A DNA stretch of 64,000 bases, from the NCBI GenBank assembly GCA_019096065.1, contig JAGUCH010000003.1, forward strand, positions 3,720,001-3,784,000, written 5' to 3'. Of this stretch, positions 1-9,601 are shown in pieces (within the stretch, counting starts at the first letter, position 1; each line of letters opens with the position of its first letter). Both the position numbers and the translations under genes were made by a program. Under the pieces are notes generated by a model. The model saw only the letters and a program-made list of their open reading frames with translations, searched no databases and was not told the origin of the DNA. This stretch comes from Paracyclopina nana (Eukaryota > Arthropoda > Copepoda > Cyclopoida > Cyclopettidae).

Positions 1-865
1 CTATAGGCTTGCTCAGCCCAGAGCTTCTATCTCGTAGACTCGACAATGCACAAGCCAGCGAATTGTGCAAGGGAATGATCGGATAGAGTTTGCCGAAGAC
101 AAGGTCAGCCTCAGCCTGGTGCAATATATTGAACCTCACAAGAGACTCTGCATATGTTTTTCGCAAAAGACTCATATCCTGCACGAGATCCTCTTCGCCA
201 GTGGACAACTCAAAAATCGCCTCCTGTAATTTTACTTCTAAATTGGACATTTTTCCAGATGTTTCCGGATGCTGCTCCGACCAAAATCGAGTGGGACGTT
301 GCTTATTTGGAGTCGCAATAGGTTTCCTGCAATCACGCCACTTCAAATTTCAAGGCATTATGAACATTGAAAAAGCAATTACTTGTACGGAGTTAAGTTG
401 GTTGACGAATTGCGACCAATTCCTCCACGTTTCAGTAATGGCAATGGCGACTCGGGAGTATTAGAGTTGTGCTGTTGCAAAACTTTGGCCGTTGACATGG
501 ATCGCATGAAGAATCTGCCCGGAGTGTGAGGCAGCTCAGATACACTTTTCATAGGCTGCGGCGGTTGAGCCGGTGAACCCAGACGAACGCTACTTATCGA
601 CCTTTTGAAGGCTGCCATCGGCGTGGACAGGACAGAAGCGAGAGAAGTCACTTTTGACAAGGTTTTCTTTCGCTTCGTATCCACTGTAACGTTAGCCTCA
701 CTTAAATTGGACACTGAAGCCTCCAAGTTGGATTCATCGCCGATTTTGCGCTTCCTCTTACGCTGAAAAATAAATAAGTACTTAAAAATGTGCCCAAATA
801 ACTAACGATAAAATACTCACAAGATGAAAGCCGTGAGGCTCGGCAAAATTCCCGTTTTCTGACAT
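1..865 (-). CDS. RhoGEF of the NET1/ARHGEF3 (XPLN) type, 5' part, runs off the window
   Basis: Three exons on the minus strand join in frame: 865-821 (ATG at 865), 762-383 and 326 to beyond base 1, with GT-AG introns (phase 0, then a split AAG codon). The N-terminus has a nuclear-localisation-like RKRKRK run and a Ser/Thr-Pro-rich stretch. Exon 3 then reads FWSEQ, EAIFELSTGEEDLVQDMSLL and IIPLHNSLACAL, the pattern that opens the Dbl-homology domain of NET1 and ARHGEF3. NET1 family members are nuclear-shuttling exchange factors for RhoA. The rest of the DH domain and the PH domain should lie left of base 1. The start is the only ATG in frame before the splice and opens with MSEN. The gene is divergent from ANKFN1 across 864 bp. 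Family call by pattern recognition; moderately sure. Confidence 0.72.
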
Positions 866-1729
866 TCTACGAAAAGAAAACGCTTTATTTGTATGTAACA
901 AAACGACGGGTGCGTTTGTTGTGAAATCGCCGAGGTTTAAATTTCGTACTGGAGCTACCTTTTGTAACCTCGAACAATTTCAACTGACAAAGTTGGATAT
1001 TGATTGCGAGCCGAATTTATCAAATTTTGAGAGGTTTTCAAAAAAGTTTTTCACTTTTTCTAAAATATGAATCTTGAAATAAAAGAGAAATCATTATTTA
1101 ATAGGGATAATGGTTCGAGATTACAAAAAATGGAGTTTTTTAGTCACGCCCCATTTTTTGAGAACAATCGGTACTTAGCGTCGAATCGCCAGCTGTTTCT
1201 CACAAAAACGCCACATATTGCGGGATACAGATATCTAAATACTCAGTCTGAAAACACTAATTAGCGTAGCAAGTGCAACGGACTTTAGGTTGAAAGCGAA
1301 GCAAATAGTCTTATAAAAGGCAAAACTCAGTACAATAGAAGTTCAAAAAGTGCATCTAAGATGCAGAGAATTATTTCTTCAGACTTTAAAAACAAAATTA
1401 AGCAAAATTATCTAGCAATGATAAAATGACAATGCTCAATCTCTGGTTGAGAGGCAAAATCGTAAATCACAGTCGAGATCGGGGTTTAAAGTCGATCTCG
1501 CCGATGGTTTCACCTTGAAAGTTGACACTCGAAAAACAATTAGGAATGGAAAATTAATTACTCACCCATTGTTGATGACACAACCTCGCAGTCATTGCCA
1601 AAGTGAAAACTCATCCTGTGAGTCACGAATTTCCTCCACTTTTCAAAAGACGGAAAATTAATTGTTTGTTTTGCTCAGTGGTGAAATGAACGCCAGCAAG
1701 TGCGCAGCAAGAGCAACAAGTGCGAAAAA
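866..1729. promoter_or_regulatory. Shared upstream region of two divergent genes
   Basis: This 864-bp AT-rich stretch separates the start codons of the NET1-like gene (-) and the ANKFN1-like gene (+), so both promoters should lie here. An arthropod-type initiator TCAGT sits at 1675-1679, 51 bp before the ANKFN1 ATG. No convincing coding exon or repeat is visible. Inference from gene layout and the initiator motif only. Confidence 0.4.
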
Positions 1730-1733
1730 ATGA
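1686..1733 (+). other. Upstream ORF overlapping the ANKFN1 start codon
   Basis: A 15-codon ORF begins at the ATG at 1686 and ends with a TGA at 1731-1733, overlapping the predicted main ATG (1730) in another frame. If transcription begins at the nearby initiator, ribosomes would meet this ORF first, which could damp translation of the main frame. It would be irrelevant if an upstream exon is spliced in past it. Confidence 0.3.
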
Positions 1734-4700
1734 CATCTAGTGCAAAGTCGAACAATTCCTCGGCAGACATCCACTTTTCTGCCCTGTGTAATGCCATCGA
1801 GCACGAAAAGCTGGAGAAGGCCACGGCCATTCTGGACTCTCATCCGCATTTGCATTTGAACCAGGTCAATAATGACGGATTTACACCGTTAGATCTGGCG
1901 TTTATGACAGGAAATCAGGAGATCTTGCGACTTCTCATGAGCCATAAATGCGAAGACGATGACGGTATGTAAACCATCTGCCGATGAGTAAATTCTCACG
2001 CGCAACTTTCCTTCGTACAATCAAATTCCAGTTGTTTCGCGGTGATTGTCCTACTATAAACATGTATTAACATCAAATTTTTTGTTGCAGAAATGCAAGA
2101 TGAGAACACCGGAAGAGCCATAGAAGGCTCCAAGTTCCCCACACCAGAAGCAGTCAGTATGCATTTGGCCACTCTGATCAACCAGAGCAAAGACCAAGTG
2201 GAAAAATTCGGCCAGCTTATCAAATCGGCCTCCATCGTTGGTGGAGGCCATTTGACTCCAGCCCACTTGAAAGAGTGTGAAAAGCAGAAAAACCTCTGGC
2301 AGAAAAGGCTCAACGGGCTGAAAAAGCTCAAGACTGGCCTCGAATCAAGTGGGAGGCCACACGCACCTGCAAAGGTCCTAGTCGAGGTCACTGGACCGCG
2401 TACCATTCGTGTCAAGCTTTATGAGCCGGAAATAGTCAGCCAGCACAGCCTCTTCACCAAGTTCAGAGTGCAGTGGAGCAAATTGGACTCGTTCAGCTAC
2501 ATCCATGGCGAATCGGTGATCTTATGCAGCTCCAATGAGGGCCAACATCTCGAGTGCTACATCGATGTACAGGAAGAGGCTGAGCGGTTCTTTGTGCGAG
2601 CTTCCTTTGGAAATCCCATTGGCTTTGGACCTTATAGTGCTTCCATGCCCAAATCAGTGGTGCCTAGCTCCTGGAGGAGTGTTCAAGGGAAGCACCCTCG
2701 AATCAAGAACCAGTTGAATGTTTGCCAACAGCTCATGCTTCAGTTATCTCAGAATTACATTCATCACGATGAGGCTCATCAATCAGGACAAGAAGTGATT
2801 GATTCCTCGGGTTTGCCTTACAAATTACTCCAGTTGTTCACTTTGGGTGCCTCCAGTGGAGGAATTCCCAAGTTTCAGAGGCACATTCAACCCAACAAGA
2901 TTTACTTGTGCTTCATGCTCTACCATGAAGATCGAGTGCTTATGACCAACGAGGAGATTTTGCCCTTGCTCTACGTCGACGAAAACTCCAATGTCAACGT
3001 GAAAAGTGAGCTTCACTGGCTATCGAAGTTGAGCTACAATTGGACTGAAGTGGGCAGGCTGAAGTCACAAATGAGCAAAATGCACAGCAATACCAATGAC
3101 AGTTTCAGGCTGAAACTGCTGAACGTCATTCATGGCCTTCAGACCTACTTAAGCGGCCTTCACTGTGATCTAGGTCAGGTCTACCACGCACCCTTCCACT
3201 TTCAAGGGCACAGCTCGGTTGTCATCAGCCTTGTGCAACATGTTCGAAACTTCAAGAGCGTTGTCACCCTCAGCTTGAAATGGGTGCCTATGGCAAGAGC
3301 TTTGAAATCGGTGGACTTGGAGCATCGAGAGATTTCCATTTTGAGAAGTTCCATTAGGCAGCAGATCCTGTTTCACCAAGTGAGTCATATTGGCCTTCAT
3401 CGTGGCCTCTACCTGTGCTACGTGCAGGCTAAATCGTCCTTGGAAGAAGGCATGCAAGTGGTCGTGTCAAACACGAGTCCTTCGATTTTGCCCTATGTCA
3501 AAGTGCGAGAGAATCCCCACGTGACATCTGATGAGTGGCGATGGATTCTCACATTGGGCCAAAAATCCAAAGCCCCAATGAGTGCTCGCCAAGGTAATGT
3601 TCTCTAAATAACGTTTTACGCTAAATTGTTCAAATAAGTGGTGTTTTTTGCAGTGGCAGTTAAGCCAATGGCATACGTTCCGAGCCCTACGACCAATTTT
3701 CTCACTGGTGAGGGCGAAGAAGGCTCGGAGATTTACAATGCTGTCAACCAGTTAAGGCCAACTGAGGAGCAATACGCTTTTGGAAAACTTCTTCAAATGG
3801 GCATGGAAAGGCTGTTTGAGTATCTTTCCATCAGCCAAAGGCCAGAGCATCGAATATACGACGTCGAAGTCATCGAGCTATCCGAAGACGTTAACCTAAT
3901 CCTGGTTCTTCCGCCCCCACAAAGACTGGTACAAATCACCGATGACGACCCTGAGAATTGCCTCAGCCTCCATGGCCGCAATGACCTGATCAACATTGGC
4001 CTTCACAGCTTTGAAGTCCTCCATTTGGGTACCTATTTCCCAGAGCTGCTCGCCAACTATGTCAAAGTGGCCAACACTATCGAGGTCGACACGCAGATGG
4101 CCAGATTCATGCAAAAGGAAGCTCAGGACCCCCATGAAGCTGACGAGGCTAACACGAGCCTTGCTTTGCTGTCCAACCAGCAGCATCTGTTGGAAGAGTG
4201 TTGGCGTCCTGTGCGATGGCTCTTTGAAATTCTGTCAAAGTTTCGAAATCGAGGTGGATTCCAAAGCGGCATCACGTTTGCTGGCTTGACAGACTGGTAC
4301 ACCCACCAGACAGACTTTCCAGATGACACTGCAGTTTTTGCCAATCCCTCAAATGTCAACGATGAAATGGTGAGACATTACTTGTTTCATGCTTTTGCTT
4401 TGAAAACTCTTTTTTTTTTGCTTTTGATTTTAGAACAAGTACCAGTCGAGAAAGTCTGTCATTGTGAACTTGAGCAGAACACCCACGACTCGTTCTGATC
4501 CTTCAGAGTTCAGCAATGAGAGTAACAACCCGAATATCACGTATGACACTTCTCGCAAAACCTCGTCCAATTTGACATCTGATCTCTTGTACACCGGAGA
4601 GCCCAACATTCTGCAAGTCTATGCTGCTTATGACACTGGATTAGCCTCCGGTACCTCGGTCAAGTTGACAGTCACCAGGGAAACAAGTGCCCGCGAAGTA

Positions 4701-5060
4701 ATTGACTTGGTCATCAAGCAACTCAACATGGCTGTCATCTTGAAGGGGCGAAACGGTCCTATTTACGAGAATGACATGCTCAAGAACTTTTGCCTCGTAG
4801 CTGTCATCGGCTCGAGAGAACGATGCTTGAGAGACGATTTCAAGCCGCTCAATTTGCAAAATCCTTGGAAAAGTGGCAAGCTATTTGTCAGGATGAAAAA
4901 TGACGTCTTGGCAGCCCTCGAGAGGATCAACTCATCCTCCAAGCTCAAAGTGGACTCTGCTTTATTGATGTCTTCTTCAGTGCCCAACATGGCAGCAGCT
5001 GCCGCTGCAGCAGCCTCATCATCGTCTTCATCTTCCAGGCAAACAACAACTGTTTTATAG
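1730..5060 (+). CDS. wake: Ankyrin / fibronectin III / Ras-association scaffold (ANKFN1, wide awake family)
   Basis: Four exons, 1730-1964, 2091-3593, 3654-4369 and 4434-5060, join in frame to about 1026 residues. Residues about 10-75 form ankyrin-type helices (DGFTPLDLAFMTGNQEILRLL). A fibronectin III-like region follows at about residues 165-275, then a long conserved helical middle (LRPTEEQYAFGKLLQMGMERLFEYL). A Ras-association-like domain (ILQVYAAYDTGLASGTSVKL onward) lies near the C-terminus. This order matches ANKFN1 and Drosophila Wide awake, a cytoplasmic neuronal adaptor linked to clock-dependent sleep onset and GABA-A receptor placement. The tail ends in runs of Ala and Ser. The first ATG is in an AAAAAATG context; longer isoforms with upstream exons are possible because related proteins have longer N-termini. 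Confidence 0.85.
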
Positions 5061-5143
5061 CTTCTGAATCAACCAATCTGTACTGTGATTTCAACCCACA
5101 AATCTTCCCTTCATTATTGCTTTCTTGTTGAGAGAAGGCTTTG
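5061..5143. other. Short 3' region of ANKFN1
   Basis: Only 83 bp separate the stop codon from the start of the duplicated Kelch-gene upstream block. No AATAAA is seen here, so the ANKFN1 transcript may end inside the duplicated block or use a variant signal. Confidence 0.3.
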
Positions 5144-5425
5144 TGAAATGCTTACACTTTGCAAGTACAAAATCGAAAATATATTTGTATCAGCGATTCA
5201 AAAATACAAAAATCAGACTTGGTTATATGGCAACGACATGCACTTTTTGCATTTTTTTTTGGCATACTTGCGTAGGTCACACAGATGCAGAGAATGGTGT
5301 TATCTGGACTGCAATCACACAAGTGCATACTTAAACAAGTAAGGCTATCTTACTTTCACGCGTTTAGTTCAGTTAAGTATCAATTTTCTTCATGGAAATG
5401 CAGCCTTTTCTTGCTTCTTTCATTG
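5144..5425 (+). repeat. Tandem duplicate copy 1, left part (Kelch-gene promoter and signal exon)
   Basis: This block is near identical to 16572-16852, with small indels and scattered mismatches. It holds the upstream region, an initiator TCAGT at 5369-5373 and the start of a signal-peptide exon (ATG at 5392, MEMQPFLASF). The retrotransposon interrupts it at 5425/5426, and the copy continues at 16470. Together the two parts make about 384 bp of a truncated copy of the 5' end of the CUB-Kelch gene next door. Confidence 0.8.
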
Positions 5426-5763
5426 TGTTCAAGCAAGAGGTACTTGTCCTTGGAAAGATCAAATAAAGTCTAATGAATAAAGGATCTATACTTGTCAAAC
5501 GTCAATCAGCTGTCAAAACTTGACCAGCGCGGTAAAATCGGCAGCAGAGCGTCACAATCGGTAAAATGAGCCCTAGCAGGCTTGGACTTGATGAACAAAG
5601 GCCAAAAGTAGAGGCCCCCCTCGTTGGGGAGCAATGGCGGCCTTCAAGGACGAAAAGAGGATATCTATCTCGTTCAAAGGTAATACAGCAAGTGATTTAT
5701 TAGCGGGCAAAAAGACACTAGCTCAGCTGCAGCTAGCGCCAAGCGCATCAGCGCTACCAGACA
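5426..5763 (-). repeat. 3' LTR of the BEL/Pao element
   Basis: 338 bp, about 99 % identical to 16132-16469. It ends at the coding-strand polypurine tract. It is the 3' LTR because the element reads on the minus strand. Confidence 0.93.
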
Positions 5764-5776
5764 AACCCCCCTCCGG
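5764..5776 (-). other. Polypurine tract of the BEL/Pao element
   Basis: On the minus strand GGAGGGGGGTT lies immediately before the 3' LTR, where the plus-strand primer of an LTR element is expected. Confidence 0.75.
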
Positions 5777-5896
5777 CCTTTGCTGAGCAAAGGCCGTCAG
5801 GTTCGACACAATATTCGGTACAATAGACATGCATTCTTAAATGGAATAGGATATTCTTGACAGCTTCTTGAGGCAGATGCCAAAGGCTAGCGCCTT

Positions 5897-8458
5897 TTAA
5901 CGTGGTTGCCGACCAGGCCTCAGCACATTGAGCTTGGTCTTGGCCTCGGCGAGGCCGCCCTCACGGCCGAAAGTCACTGAGGTGGCGTAATTGCCCTGCT
6001 CCAGAGCGCGCCAGGTGAAGGCCAGGTTATGAACCAGCCCGATGGAGTAGCAGTTGAAAACTGCGCACGCGGCAAAGTCGTTGATCAAGGTCATGAATGG
6101 CACTCGTTGGTGATGCCACGCCTCATGCCCAAGGGCCCCACAAGTCTTGCAACGGTGCTTCATCATAGGACATACTTTGAGCACGTGATCCTTGGATTTG
6201 CAGCGAGGGTAGGCACACCTGACTTTAACCTTTTTGCAGCTAGGCTCTTTGAACTTGGGTGGCGTGCGGCCTTCGGCCTCTGCCGCCGCCGTAGCCAGCA
6301 CACCATATTGAGCGCGGTGCGCGTTACTGCCGCACCTGGAGCACCTGTGAGGCGTTTCGAAGCTGGCATCAAACAATTCGACCAGCACATCATGGAGTGT
6401 GACGTCGTACAGCTCCTTGCCACCAGACAACGAGCGCAAGTCAGCTCTGAGCTCGGGTGACAGAGCAAAAACGTCAACACTCAGAGCAAGGCCGGCCTTC
6501 AGCGACTTGTGGATGGCGACAGGGCGGTTGATGGTCGTCGCAAACTCGCCCTGGCACAGGTAAGCAGGCCCAGGCGTCACCGCATCATCATCCAGCCATT
6601 CCCTCGTGCCCAGCGGCCTGTACACATTGGGGTCCTTCGAGGTCGAATTTGCGAATCGCTGCTTGTTTTTGACAATGTCCAGCAGGTACAGAATATGCCT
6701 GTTGGCATCGGCGTTGTCGTCCAAGCCCATCCTTCTCATCATCTTCGTGGCCATTCTTGTAACCAGGATGGCCGGCAGTACTGCGTGATACCAAGCGTAG
6801 AGCATCTGTGCAGCGTGCCACTGCTCCCACGGCCTCGAGAAATCAGCCTTCGCTGCTCTCAATTGCACTCGCCCAGCCTCCACAATCACTTCCCGTGGCA
6901 CGTCTTCATTGGGGTGGGTGCGCTTCCAAGGGTCGTCATGAATCATGGCAAAGACCGTGGGCAAGGCCAACCTTTGCGCAACGTAGCTCGCGCCCGTCTT
7001 CATTGCATTGTAATGCACTTCAGGTTGCGGGTAGGCTAGCGCCGCCAGGTTCATGGCATCGCAGACTGGAAAACAAGGCACATTCATCGATGTCAACTTA
7101 CGTTGATCTTCACTAATGCCGAACTGAATCTTCCGAATCAAAGGCTCATTGAGGATGCGCTTGATCGGCTCTGGAATTTCCACACCCCTGACATTGTCAG
7201 TGGCGTGGCGCGCATTGACCATGCCACCATAGTTGACCTGGATCATCACGGCCACTCCGTTGGGCGCTGCCGCAATGAAGGCCGTGAAGGCCTCTGGAGG
7301 AGGGCGTGACTGGCCAAAATCCTGGCGTTCATAGGCAGTGGCAGTCCAATTTTCTGTGGCAATGAACAACCACTGATGGAAGACAATGGAGGAAAAGAAC
7401 TCGTTGTTCTTCAGACAATCCTCCACGTTGTCCCACTGCTTGGCATCATTGTAGGTGATGACGTTGAGTCGGCCTTCGGCCAGGCGAAGGTCAAAGGGTC
7501 CTTGCCCGCCCAAACAGTCCGCTTCCGCGAGCCCTAGCGGGTACCATGCTTGGCATGCTCCGTCATCAATGCCGTGATACAATGTATCACTGTCTTCTTT
7601 GGCGGGTGGCAACTTGGTGTCGCACCAATCTTCAGGGCAATCTCCCTCAGGCGTTGACCCCGCCAGTCGGTCGCGTGCCACTGGACAAGGCGGTACAAGT
7701 TCCGTTGAGGCCATAGGGATTGCGGGCGGGGCCAGGAGTGTCTCAGCAGCCCCGCCAATGGGGCTGAGCGCGCACAATAAGCCAGCTGGTGAGTAATCAT
7801 GCAACCTTGCAGCCTCCGACGCGTATGACGCAAAATCATCGAACTCTCGCAGCCAGCCTAGCGACCGGCCCTGGTCCCTCAACGGGAAAGCCTGAAGCAG
7901 CGAGCGGATGGCGGCCTCGTCGGGCCCAGCCTCAGGGTCCACTGGTAGCCCAGTGCGGGCTTCTTGCCTGAGCCCTGCCAGCAGCCTGAATATGCGTGAG
8001 CACTTCATAAAGCCGTCCATGGCTTCGGCCTTGGCTTCTTCATCCAGCACAGGCGAGGGGACCATCTTGTCGGGGTTTGCAGTCTCTTCGCAGTTGTGCT
8101 TGTGGAAGAGTACAGGGTGATGCGCCAACATCACCGCCTTGGGGTCTATCCCATCAGCTAGCGCTGACATGCGCTGCGCGTCCTTGAATGGGGCGTTGAC
8201 ACGTCCAACAAGCCGAGCCGAGTGACGTCGATCATCGTCAGGGAGAAGCGAGCCATAATCTGCTTTAAAACTCATTATAGCTACCCGACCAGAAGCGTAG
8301 TAGAGCAGCCTTCGATCCGTGCTCAGTTCCAGCATTTCGTCGAGGTAGTAGGCCACATCGAACCCCCAATCAAGTGCAAAGCTGGCTGCCCGGTCATCCA
8401 GATCTTCTTCCCTTGTGTTAGAATGAAAATCAGCTTCCATTGCGATGATCTCAGGCAC
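5897..8458 (-). CDS. Extra 3' coding region of the BEL/Pao element: exonuclease-like stretch and zinc knuckles
   Basis: An 853-codon reading frame lies downstream of integrase, where some BEL/Pao elements carry an env-like gene. No signal peptide or membrane segment is seen, so it is not an obvious envelope. The middle contains IRKIQFGISEDQRKL, then VCDAMNLAALAYPQP, then an alpha-helical PWEQWHAAQMLYAWY. This order and spacing recall the DEDD 3'-5' exonuclease fold (RNase D/WRN type). The C-terminus carries Cys/His clusters (CAYPRCKSKDHVLKVC and CKTCGALGHEAWHH) like nucleocapsid knuckles. Base composition is GC-richer than the host flanks. The exonuclease call is by eye and needs a profile search; catalytic activity is not claimed. 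Part of a fossil element. Confidence 0.5.
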   Translation of the reverse strand: MPEIIAMEADFHSNTREEDLDDRAASFALDWGFDVAYYLDEMLELSTDRRLLYYASGRVAIMSFKADYGSLLPDDDRRHSARLVGRVNAPFKDAQRMSALADGIDPKAVMLAHHPVLFHKHNCEETANPDKMVPSPVLDEEAKAEAMDGFMKCSRIFRLLAGLRQEARTGLPVDPEAGPDEAAIRSLLQAFPLRDQGRSLGWLREFDDFASYASEAARLHDYSPAGLLCALSPIGGAAETLLAPPAIPMASTELVPPCPVARDRLAGSTPEGDCPEDWCDTKLPPAKEDSDTLYHGIDDGACQAWYPLGLAEADCLGGQGPFDLRLAEGRLNVITYNDAKQWDNVEDCLKNNEFFSSIVFHQWLFIATENWTATAYERQDFGQSRPPPEAFTAFIAAAPNGVAVMIQVNYGGMVNARHATDNVRGVEIPEPIKRILNEPLIRKIQFGISEDQRKLTSMNVPCFPVCDAMNLAALAYPQPEVHYNAMKTGASYVAQRLALPTVFAMIHDDPWKRTHPNEDVPREVIVEAGRVQLRAAKADFSRPWEQWHAAQMLYAWYHAVLPAILVTRMATKMMRRMGLDDNADANRHILYLLDIVKNKQRFANSTSKDPNVYRPLGTREWLDDDAVTPGPAYLCQGEFATTINRPVAIHKSLKAGLALSVDVFALSPELRADLRSLSGGKELYDVTLHDVLVELFDASFETPHRCSRCGSNAHRAQYGVLATAAAEAEGRTPPKFKEPSCKKVKVRCAYPRCKSKDHVLKVCPMMKHRCKTCGALGHEAWHHQRVPFMTLINDFAACAVFNCYSIGLVHNLAFTWRALEQGNYATSVTFGREGGLAEAKTKLNVLRPGRQPR

Positions 8459-9426
8459 CGCGCGCTGCCCGGAGCAAAATAAGCCCAGTTGTGGGGATGG
8501 CCTCCAAGTTGTTGGCGGAGGATTTCATCAGCCCGTCGAATTGGGTTAGGTCGCCGGGGGTCAAACTCGTCATCCATGGGGAACTCCGGCACGGGCGGGA
8601 CCTGGCGGTCAGCCATTGCCTGCACTTCCCACTCACGCACAGGTTGGGGAGGTTGGCCCGTGATGGCGGCCAGTTTCTTCTTGCTCTTCTCCAACCGATG
8701 ATGGGCCCGGTAGCGATCGCCGCTGCCGGTGTCAGCCACGTCCCCGCGGAAAAGCACTCTTCGAGGGGAATGCCGACCAGGCGAAGACCTCCGGGTGCGA
8801 GAGGAGCCATCGCGGCACTCGCTTGACCTTCGTCGGCTTGGGGACCTAGAACGAGTATGTGATCGACGTCGGGATTTCTTAGCCTCGCGGTGAGTAGAAG
8901 TGGCCTCGCGGCCTGTAGATGCGTACCTTCCTTCAGGCCTCGGGTGTTCCGTAGCGGAAGCAGTCGGTCGTGGTGGAGTAGCCTCCGCACGAACATCGTC
9001 TAGGATTGCGTCATCGCGTTTGTCGTCAATGAGCAGGGCGTCGTCATCTTCACCTCGGCCTTGGCCCGTGGTTTTAGACTCCATGTTTGTCTGCCGATCG
9101 TTTCTAGTCGCCATTTCCAATATGGATGACGAGCCGGAAGTGGAGCCGATCAGTAATGCTGAGCTGATCAGCTCGGGTTCGTCAATGGGGTGTATTTCAG
9201 TACATGTTGTTGGGCTTCCCTTTTTGGCTAGGGCGCCCCCCTTGTTGCCGAGGAAATTGGTGCTGAGAGTCAGTTTGTGGCACGGTTTTTTGAAAAAGCG
9301 CGTGTGATTGGCCGATTTTCTCGCCGCTCTGGCGCGCCGCTGCGTGCTCCCGGCCGTGCGCGATTGTCCGACGGGCGACTCGCGGCGCGACGAGCCGACA
9401 ACAACTCCTGACAAGCAGTTTTGCAC
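8323..9426 (-). CDS. RS-rich coding region of the BEL/Pao element
   Basis: A 367-codon frame between the integrase part and the exonuclease-like part. It contains a dense Arg-Ser block (SHTRSRSPSRRRSSEC) like RNA-binding SR regions, then a Pro-rich acidic stretch (PPVPEFPMDDEFDPRRPNP). No known retroviral domain is recognised. With the next region it makes an unusually long tail for this family. Treated as part of a broken element. Confidence 0.45.
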   Translation of the reverse strand: MQNCLSGVVVGSSRRESPVGQSRTAGSTQRRARAARKSANHTRFFKKPCHKLTLSTNFLGNKGGALAKKGSPTTCTEIHPIDEPELISSALLIGSTSGSSSILEMATRNDRQTNMESKTTGQGRGEDDDALLIDDKRDDAILDDVRAEATPPRPTASATEHPRPEGRYASTGREATSTHREAKKSRRRSHTRSRSPSRRRSSECRDGSSRTRRSSPGRHSPRRVLFRGDVADTGSGDRYRAHHRLEKSKKKLAAITGQPPQPVREWEVQAMADRQVPPVPEFPMDDEFDPRRPNPIRRADEILRQQLGGHPHNWAYFAPGSARCLRSSQWKLIFILTQGKKIWMTGQPALHLIGGSMWPTTSTKCWN

Positions 9427-9601
9427 GGCGGAGACGCAGTTAAAGCGTGCTTTCTTAGCCTCTCTCTTTCTGCAATTCGCTCCTGTAACATCCGGTGTTC
9501 CTCCACCAGGAATGGAAGCTCGTCCAGCGGTCTGCCCGGTTGATTGTCTTCCGGGTTGTCTTCTACCACGTTTATTGGAACCAAAGACGTAATTGGGCGG
9601 G

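Noticed and set aside
90-464. Plus-strand ORF of 124 codons
   Set aside because: It lies antisense to the RhoGEF exons, whose minus-strand reading gives conserved DH-domain motifs and good splice sites.
5897-8458. Envelope gene of the BEL/Pao element
   Set aside because: No signal peptide, membrane anchor or glycosylation pattern; the Cys/His clusters are knuckle-like.
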